Assembly (NCBI GenBank): GCA_907163375.1
Contig: CAJQUW010005333.1
Coordinates: 1-64,000 of the forward strand
Direction: 5' to 3'
DNA: 64,000 nucleotides
Source: Prostheceraeus crozeri
Lineage: Eukaryota > Platyhelminthes > Polycladida > Euryleptidae
In this document: positions 56,201 through 64,000 of the stretch, piece after piece
How positions within the stretch are numbered: the first letter of the stretch is position 1
Layout of the letters: each line of letters begins with the position of its first letter
Notes under the pieces: generated by a model
The model's database searches: none
What the model was told of the DNA's origin: nothing
What the model saw: only the letters and a program-made list of their open reading frames with translations
Made by a program: the position numbers and the translations under genes

Positions 56201-58921
56201 CTGCAGGCATTTTGGATTAATAAACTTCCTTTCAGAAAAGCAGCCATCAAGGTTTTGAAGTCTGAAGAAAGGCTTGCAATTCCTCGAAATACTTATTACT
56301 GCAATGGAGCACTGCTACTTAGAATAGTTAACTTCCAATTGAGCACAAAATGAAAACAGGCTCGCCGTTGAGTCGCAAACTGTCTAGCAAATAAGTTAAG
56401 CAATTGCTTCATTTTCTTCAGGTTAAATCTGTCAATTCTTTCATGTTTTTGGATGACGTACACGAATCCTTATGCTTAACAAAGCAAAATCAAGAGGTCG
56501 GTGGAATGATCGTTGTCGTAAAGGTTTCGCTATCGGCTCAGTCAAACTAAAAAGTCAAAATAATTCTCGCCTTTCATAGCTATTTCACTGACGCCGAAAC
56601 TTGCAACATCACATCATGTCATTGTATACGATAGATCCTCCGGCCCTAAGGTTTATCAAAGAAGACACGTGGAGGTTGTCTAATCCAGCAGGCAGGATTG
56701 TGCTAATTCCATCTTCCATTCAGATAAAATATTCTCCAGAGAGAAAGAAGCAATTGACGTTGTGATTATTCCGAAACGAAAAAGAGTCGACCGCCATTAT
56801 GCGAAAAGAAATTACACTATTTACAGCTCCAGCATTTGTCTGAGAGAAATCTCTATGAGAAGAATGCAATAGAAAGAGGATGCTAATATTCGCTTGCTTC
56901 TCCTTTTATACAAACGGAATATGCTGAATTCCAACCCGTCATTTTTGGCGTTTTCTATAAAGGCTACTGCAAATTCTAGTAATTCCGAAATCCTTGTCAT
57001 TAGGATGTAGTAAAAAATAGAATAGATAGCAGAAAATAAAGAGCAGACATCAAAGTGTTGTATAATGACTACAGCAACTGCAAGTCAAATCACTTTTGGA
57101 ATGGTCTGTATACGCAATATCTATGGATTTCAAATGTGTGAGTTTATTGCGAGTGCACACGTATAATTGCCAAAGCATTTTTCATAAATTACAGTTCATA
57201 ATGCATCGCCATAATTCGTGTTTATTGAATTATGAAGCAAATTACTTAAAAGTTCATGTTTGTTCATTTCTGACAAATGACGACTTGAAATCCCTTTCCT
57301 GTTGATAGCAAATCTTTCTTCTATATTTTCTGCAGCTCGCCGGATGTCTTTTTCTCTAGCAACAGGACACTGGATTGTTTTATGACATTAAGAAAGCAGA
57401 GATCTAATTATAGAATCCATTGCTCCCCAGTGAGCCTCATAGTGTAATATTTTCTCAATAAAATAGCCATAAAATAGTATATCAAAAAGAGATCGAGAAG
57501 TTTTCATGTTTGGAATAAAATATTTACGGCGCGTGCCAGAGAGCGATTGAAATAAAATTTTTGAGCCGAAAACAAAATTGAATATTCAGCAACTCAGATT
57601 TAAACAAAGAAAGATAATAATACTCGACAATCTTGTTTGAAAACTACATTTTTAAGAAGAAACATCATGCTTCTTTGTTCTTTTAGTTTTTTTCTTTATT
57701 ATTGGTTTTGTTGTTTTTATCCCAGCATTATGCATCATTTGTTTTATGCTGAACAATTTCAAAATATGTTTCGATGTGTGAAACAAAGCGCCTGTAATGT
57801 CGATAATATTCTATTCGAAGGTTTGCTAAGGTCAATGTTCATATCATACTACTCGTATTTGTCGACAGCAACTGAAGTTCCTGAAGGATTCCATTCCTTC
57901 ACATTCACCTATCTAGCAAGGCCATAGATAAACAAAAAAAAATCACTAGTTCACTTGTTTTGATCTGCTCTCCCTATAAAGAAATTGAGAAATTAACCAA
58001 ATTGGCGATAAAAGATAAAACCAAGAGATTTTTTTTGTTTTTACTGTTAATCCAGCTTTAAAAGTGGGTAATAAACGGCAATAGTACTTGGAGACAGATA
58101 TATGCTAAAAAATTTATTTCAAGCAGCAAACTTTTCCCTATAATAAATTCATTTTTCCACAACTCAGCAAAGATGACTTATCAACTGTTCTTTCGTAAAT
58201 GGAATATCACTACTAATAGCCTAAATGTGACTTTCAAATAGGAGCTTCTGAAAGTCAAATTTCCATTCATAAACAGAGAAAAGTGAAACTACTGTCTATC
58301 ATCGTACCCTCTTGATTCTAATTTTTTTTCATACAAGACAATTGTTTTAAGTGACAGCAGATGGTATAGCTGTGTTCGATCTCATTCATCAATGAGAATT
58401 TTTTGTGTTCCAAGTTGTCAGCGACCACTCAAATCACATATTCAAGATTTAACTGAATTTATTAATTCATGCAGACCAACAGAAAAATCTTCGATTTTGC
58501 GAATTATTTGGGATCTATTGTCTCACCCATGCCGTTATCACTTTCTGTAGTGAGAGATCTTCAAGTTTTTGCATCATATTTTGAGATATTTCCCATTAAA
58601 GGAACACTGTAAAGTTGCATCAGATGCATGGTTTAGAAAACCATTTTTCAAAATGTTTTGACGCAAAGCAAATTGACATGCAATAAAAAAGAACTACTGC
58701 GCAATAGTAGGCTATACCTTGACATTTGACTTCATAGATACTGGCGCTTGAAACTGAATTCATAAGAGACCAAATTCAATAGGCCTTCCTTTCGCATGCC
58801 AAGTGAGAGATTCAGATATGTTAATATGTGCACTTTCTAAGATAGGCAAGTCATAACTCGTACTTACCTACTATATTAATAAAGAAACAATTATAACAAA
58901 AGTATGAAATAATGAAAAAAG
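53221..58921. other. AT-rich sequence, no gene seen
   Basis: 5.7 kb with no supported gene, RNA or repeat. Frames at 54647-54889 and 57637-57927 are open but of random composition. Confidence 0.4.
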
Positions 58922-59165
58922 TCACGAAGCTGCCTTAGCACCGGCTAGCCTAACACTTAGGGCGTTACCCCTGGCAGTGGCGATGCCGATCCACTGCTTC
59001 AGCCAAAGAGTTTCTCGTGGCTCTCCTGTGGCCTCTGAATTACGACTGCCGATGTATTTGATGAAAAAATTAGTGCAGTTGCCATATGCGCCGGACATTT
59101 CTATGGCCACTGGTTTGAATTGGTATTGCCGATTCAATTCTGCGTATTTGCGGAATTAAGTAATA
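58922..59165 (-). pseudogene. C-terminal fragment of a non-LTR retrotransposon polyprotein
   Basis: The minus strand reads RKYAELNRQYQFKPVAIEMS, GAYGNCTNFFIKYIGSRNSE, ATGEPRETLWLKQW and ATARGNALSV, then stops at 58922. The pattern Y.F.P.A.ET.G..G......ELGRR....TG.PR...L.Q..S.AIQRGNA is one I know as the extreme C-terminus of retrotransposon-encoded reverse transcriptases in corals, sponges and Hydra. GC content is clearly above the flanks. Only this tail is present, as expected for a 5'-truncated LINE. Confidence 0.6.
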
Positions 59166-60578
59166 ACTGTGCATGATTTTCTCAAAACACGAAGCTTAAA
59201 TGTTGTAAACTGAGACAGGCTAGACTATGTGGTCTGCTATATTTTCTTACAGCAATAGTTACAACAACGATGCATTGACATTTTTTCACTATCATCTGTC
59301 TAAAACTGATTTTATTGTCTGATTTAATTCGCATGTAGACCACGACAGTGATGAGACGAGGCCATAAACATGGTTTTCAGCCAAAAATTGCTCTAAAACA
59401 TGAGATTTCTTTTTAACCTTAATCAGAAATCACACTTTCTGGAGCAATGAAACCGTCAATTTATATAGATCAACAACTCAGATTTCTTGAAAATGTCTCT
59501 ATTATGTTCACTTCTTGATACTTGATCACTTCTACAAAGTGTTCTATTTTCTCAGTGTTTGAGAAAGTTGCTTTAAGACAAATCAAGTATCAGCTCTTCT
59601 ATACAAGAGATTTATTGATTTGATCTCGATGTGTCATTGAAAGTCATGTCTCGCTGATGATGGAGTAAGCTTGAACTTCACATGTCAAACGCCATTTGAC
59701 AAGGGGAACGTCATAATTGTTCATGCGTAAATCAGTTTCAGTTTCAATGAATATTCAATTTTGATGAGAAAATCACTTTATTAATTTCTGTTTAAAAACT
59801 GTTGAACAAAAAATTCGCTACTCACATAGATTCTTGCAACAGCATTTATTCAACACTCATAAGGGGTGAAATTTTCAAAATCAGAACAATTACTATCATC
59901 AAAAATGCATCTTGATATTTCTGATGTAATTTTTGTACTATGTGATAAATAAATGCAGATATGAAAATGTTCACTAATGTACAGTTTAAATGTCATCAAG
60001 TGCTCTACAAAAATGAAGTCATGAGACAGGAGTTCTCTGCAAACGTCAAATGTCAAACGAAAACCCCTTAGTAACCGTCTGATAAAACTTGCCAGAATTG
60101 ACATAAACATTTAAAAAAGAGCGTGGAAGAGGAGGCGAAATCTGTGATAGTGTCTTCCTTTCCAATATGTTCAACATGCGATAGCAATTAATATGTGGGT
60201 AAATACATCAAAATTATTTAATGATTATTTGATCAAAGTAAATGTTATATCAAAGTTCTGAACACGAAGTGAATTTCTCATCAAACTTTCCTTCACGTAT
60301 AGCGTCACATCACAATTGTCATGGAAATGAGATTTCGGTCTAGAGTGCACGCGTATTTGTTTTGTTTGAAAGCTTCCAATGTGATCCAGTAGCGAACATG
60401 CAGTGTTGATTCTGTACATGTTCTCCGAATGACACATTGTAGTCGGATGACAGACAGTGAAAAGCCACCCGCATGGCATGACACATTCCTGATGTTGGAC
60501 CGGCTGAGAAACTACCGATTACTTTGATTTCTTATGTTTTGAATCGATTTTGAATGAATTTAGCTATACATCCATCTA
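59166..60578. other. AT-rich sequence, no gene seen
   Basis: No supported feature. Confidence 0.4.
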
Positions 60579-60932
60579 TAGTCCGGACGGCAGAACGCGT
60601 TTCTGCTGGGAACGAGGCCGAAAATGAGACTTTCAAAGAATGATGTGAACACCATGCCTGCTACGAATCTGCGTGCCTGTCGAGTTCTACCTGGTTCCTC
60701 TTCTTGTCAGACAGAATCAAAGAAAAGCACATGTTTAACAAAAAGCTGCAATCTGCGTCTCATTGGATTAACATGTGCTTTGATCCTGTCTGACAAGAAC
60801 AGGAACCAGCTAGAACTCGACAGACGTGCAAATTCGTAGTGCATACATGTAGAGGTTTAAAGAAAATTCTGTGAAAGTCTCATTTTCGGCCTCGTTCCCT
60901 GCAGCAACTCGATCTCAGCTGCCGGATTACTA
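60579..60932. mobile_element. Complete fold-back MITE (TAGTCCGG family)
   Basis: The left arm TAGTCCGGACGGCAGAACGC, GGGAACGAGGCCGAAAATGA and GACTTTCA is mirrored at the right by TGAAAGTCTCATTTTCGGCC, TCGTTCCCTGCAG and GCTGCCGGATTAC. Further in, CCTGTCGAGTTCTACCTGGT, CTTGTCAGACAG and AAAGCACATGTTTAA pair with TTAACATGTGCTTTGAT, CTGTCTGACAAG and AGCTAGAACTCGACAG, so nearly the whole 354 bp folds on itself. TA may be the target duplication. No transposase. Half-copies lie at 35111-35205 and 39262-39448. Confidence 0.85.
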
Positions 60933-63900
60933 CTGTGAAAATGAATGCTGCGCTTTCTGTCGCATTATAATTTTTCGATTTGCAAACAAAGTACAATCTA
61001 TATTTACATTTTTCAGGAAAATTTGTTTGAACACCTCCAAAGTGATTCGCTAAGACTGGCTCCACTTTCTGAGTTGCGAACCACTGCTCATACGCACCTT
61101 GTCACTGGAAGTGACATCGAATTTGCCTATCCACATTCCTATTTGAGAAAACCTTCGGTTTATCAGAAAACCTCTGAAAATCTGAAGACACTCGTTTTGT
61201 GATATGACATTCAAACAACCTTTGACACAGTGATGCTCATCCATCATCCTGAAAGTGTTGATAGTTGCGTGTCAATGCATACTCGCAAGTTGAGTGATAA
61301 GTAATGAACAAGAAATTGAATTGAAGCAAATTATTTAAAAATATTCATTTTTATTCCTGCAAGTGATTAAATCCTCCTTTTTTAGTTTCATTCAAGTTTA
61401 ATGCAATTTTTGAATGCAAGCGGAAAATTACTCTCTAGCGTTTTCTTTATATAATTAATAAAGAAAAAAGGATATAAGGTCTTCCAAAATCATGCAGATT
61501 CAGTCGATGCATTTCAAATCAAATTGACTGAGCCTTAGAATGCATAGCGTCCATGAGAGAACACGCCACCTTAATGATCGCACACTTATATTATTCTTCA
61601 GAAATTTGGCAGCCGAATTATGAGTCATGGTTATGGGAGCGTTGGCGTTCATAACGATGATGAATAGGTATGAAATGATCTGTCTTAAACACCGACATGA
61701 TACAGTATATTCAAACAAAGCAAAGATGCTGAGGCATAAATGATATGTTGATAATGGATACCCAATGACTAAAACAAAATCGATTAGAAATGATAAAAGA
61801 AGAGCAAAGATGAGACAATTCATGAGGAATGAATAATTAGTCACTCAAAAAGTGACATTGTCTTAACATATTCATCGGCGACTACATGTAGATATCTAGC
61901 GTGTTGAGACAGCCATAATGGTACATAGAGAAGACAGGATAAGCTAGGTCACCTAAAGCCATTTTCCTTTCTGATTGCAATTTAGCTATCTGCAAGAATC
62001 CCCGTGTTTTCCTCAGCACTAAGCTAGTTCATGGAGATCAAATTAATATTTTATTCAAAAATTTTGATTTTGTATTCCTCAATTAGTTGAAGCGAGAATG
62101 ACCGATAACGGCTGGAATTTCATTCAGAGAGCTAATTCTTAAGTGGATAAGCGCACATTTTGATGAAAATTGAAATCATATCAGAATAAATACATGTAAA
62201 TACAATCTTTGGTTAACAATGAGAAATATTTCAAGAGTGAGTTCCCTACTTCAAATAATAAGGAGACAGTAAAATGAAGAAGCACTTTTCAGTTCTTTCA
62301 GATGAATAGGCCGAAGTTTTTGGGTGGCTTATGAGGCAGGTGGTCTCTGAGAGAATGTTCACAAGCTTATCGCTGATCGATCCTTCTTGATTATTCTTTA
62401 TTCAACCGATATTGTTAGTGCATCTGTGACATCAGTTCAGAGAATGAAATGTAATCCTAATAACAGACCTACATGCCAAATTTCAGTGTCAGCGCAGTCA
62501 TGTTTAATTACTTAAACATTTAATAGATGAAAGAGAAAATGAAATTAAAAGTTCATTTGTGCCTAATGTTGACTGAGACTGTAAACTATTGAGTGGTGAT
62601 TGCAATAATTTGATTCTTCCATTTTCATTTTTTGGCTCTTTCATTTTTTTCTTCTCGTATATCTATAAAAGCTTTGAGCTATAGATATACGTAGATTTAG
62701 GCCAGATAAACCTTTATGAAATATGACGCATGTGGAATATTCGTCACATTTACTGAGTGATGAAAAGCGTCAGGGTCGCAACTGAAAGAATACTTTCACA
62801 GTCAAACATGCCAATAAAATTTATCTATCTGCTTAAGTAACAAAAGATTCAGCTAACTCTACAAACTTGTGTTGCAAATTACACTACCTCGCATTAAGCT
62901 TAAAGATTAAGATGATGTGTTTGAATGATGCAGTCTCTCTACAAAAGTATGCAGAATTATGGAAACAAACAGAACTTTTGTTTGAGGTTTCTATTGACGT
63001 TTTGACCGAGGTTCCGGGTTCAGCATTAATGACAGCTTCAGCTCTACGTCCTATTCGCCTTTAAGGTACTTAATAGAACGCAGAATAATACTGCAGTAGT
63101 TGTGATAAGAAATTGTAATCAAGTAATCGGCAAAACTTGCGGAAACATTTTAATGATCCTCTTCTCTAACAGTCACTAGATGTTCTCCGATTCTCTATAT
63201 CATGCTCGCATCATTGAAATTTAGCCTCTCCCATGATGAGATTTGGAAAAGGAAGTAAGAATTAAGTCATTGAGTGACATTAGTGTCTTCGCCAATATTC
63301 TAACACGAGGAGGTGACTATATTAAGATTATTCCTCGTCACTCCCTACTCGAAAGTTGTTCTATATGGTCTTGCTGTCAGATCGCATCTAATCGTCAAGA
63401 CTGACGGTCTGCAATAATATTTTGAGATATATTCTTATTATAGCAATAAACAGTCTGTAAATGTAAACTACGTATTTCTTATTGCAATAAAAATGTTTCA
63501 CAGCATTGTAGAATGATGCTTCGGAAATTGCAAAACCTTTCATTTTTATTTGTCTTGCACCTACCAACAGACATTCAAAGACACATTCTCTCACGAACAA
63601 AGATATTGTTGGATACGTGTTTGCCAAGATGACTCGAAGATACTTTTCACAAGCGGTACACTGAACGCATTGATGTTTCATTCACGAAATATTTGTATCA
63701 TTTTGCGCATATATTAGAACATTTGTACAAAGCAATAATTCCTAATTGATTTTCCTCATCCAAATAAATCATTGTACATCTCTCTTCGTATATTTTTTCA
63801 TTTCATTAAATTTTGAGATCTCTTTACCGAATGAGTGTGTAAAAGCTTGCAAAAAATGTATGAAATTTTATATCAGCTTCAAATGTCTGACTTATAAATA

Positions 63901-64000
63901 GCATATTTTTATCTGTCATGCTAAAAATATGCTGATTCCCAGATCTCAATGAACCATTATAGCGAGACAAGGCAATGAACATCTATCTCAATAATGCTTG
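60933..64000. other. AT-rich sequence, no gene seen
   Basis: No supported gene. The frame at 62867-63064 ends in a slightly GC-richer 120 bp, not enough to call. Confidence 0.4.

Noticed and set aside
57637-57927. 96-codon open frame with a hydrophobic start that could be read as a signal peptide
   Set aside because: T-rich DNA gives hydrophobic translations by default. No splice context or family match.
1-64000. CRISPR array, rRNA genes, bacterial operons
   Set aside because: No regularly spaced short repeats, no rRNA-like sequence, and the genome is clearly eukaryotic.

Overview
The window is AT-rich, gene-poor animal DNA. It looks like a marine invertebrate (lophotrochozoan, hemichordate, echinoderm or similar), but the clade cannot be fixed from the sequence. 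The evidence is spliced transposase exons with GT-AG introns, Penelope-like elements, RTE-like LINEs, tRNA-derived SINEs, a Mag-like Ty3/gypsy element and many fold-back MITEs. I found no convincing host protein-coding gene. Everything identifiable is mobile DNA or structured repeat in intergenic or intronic sequence.

Positions 1-20 kb hold a 610-bp tandem duplication with a 160-bp hairpin, a dispersed repeat pair (3.6 and 13.5 kb), a hAT-type MITE with a perfect 8-bp target duplication (7988-8243), a SINE, a fold-back repeat (11.3-12.0 kb), an RTE-like LINE tail (13.9 kb) and two hairpins near 18.8-19.0 kb. Positions 20.6-22.2 kb hold a three-level nest. A C/A-rich LINE is interrupted by the 3' end of a second LINE on the other strand. 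That LINE is interrupted by a near-perfect 270-bp palindrome centred on oligo(A)/oligo(T), with a flanking direct repeat. Positions 22-30 kb are nearly featureless.

Positions 30-39.5 kb hold inverted repeats, a retroposed-looking repeat with 19-bp flanking duplications, three consecutive perfect hairpins, a second copy of the 8-kb MITE, a degraded Penelope-like element (RT plus GIY-YIG) and two half-copies of a fold-back MITE whose whole copy lies at 60.6 kb.

Positions 39,691-52,215 are the centrepiece: one Ty3/gypsy element on the minus strand with 119-bp LTRs that look identical and a 5-bp target duplication (ATAAC). Two DNA transposons have landed in it. One is a 2.33-kb element with 563-bp terminal inverted repeats and a TGCC duplication, sitting inside the 3' LTR and carrying part of a poorly named transposon protein. 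The other is a 6.32-kb spliced hAT (TTF/DUF4371/dimerization type) with a TAAGA duplication, inside the nucleocapsid end of gag. The order of events is therefore readable: gypsy first, then both DNA transposons. Downstream lie a Penelope-like RT fragment, a tRNA-like sequence, a LINE C-terminal fragment and the complete fold-back MITE, separated by long AT-rich stretches.
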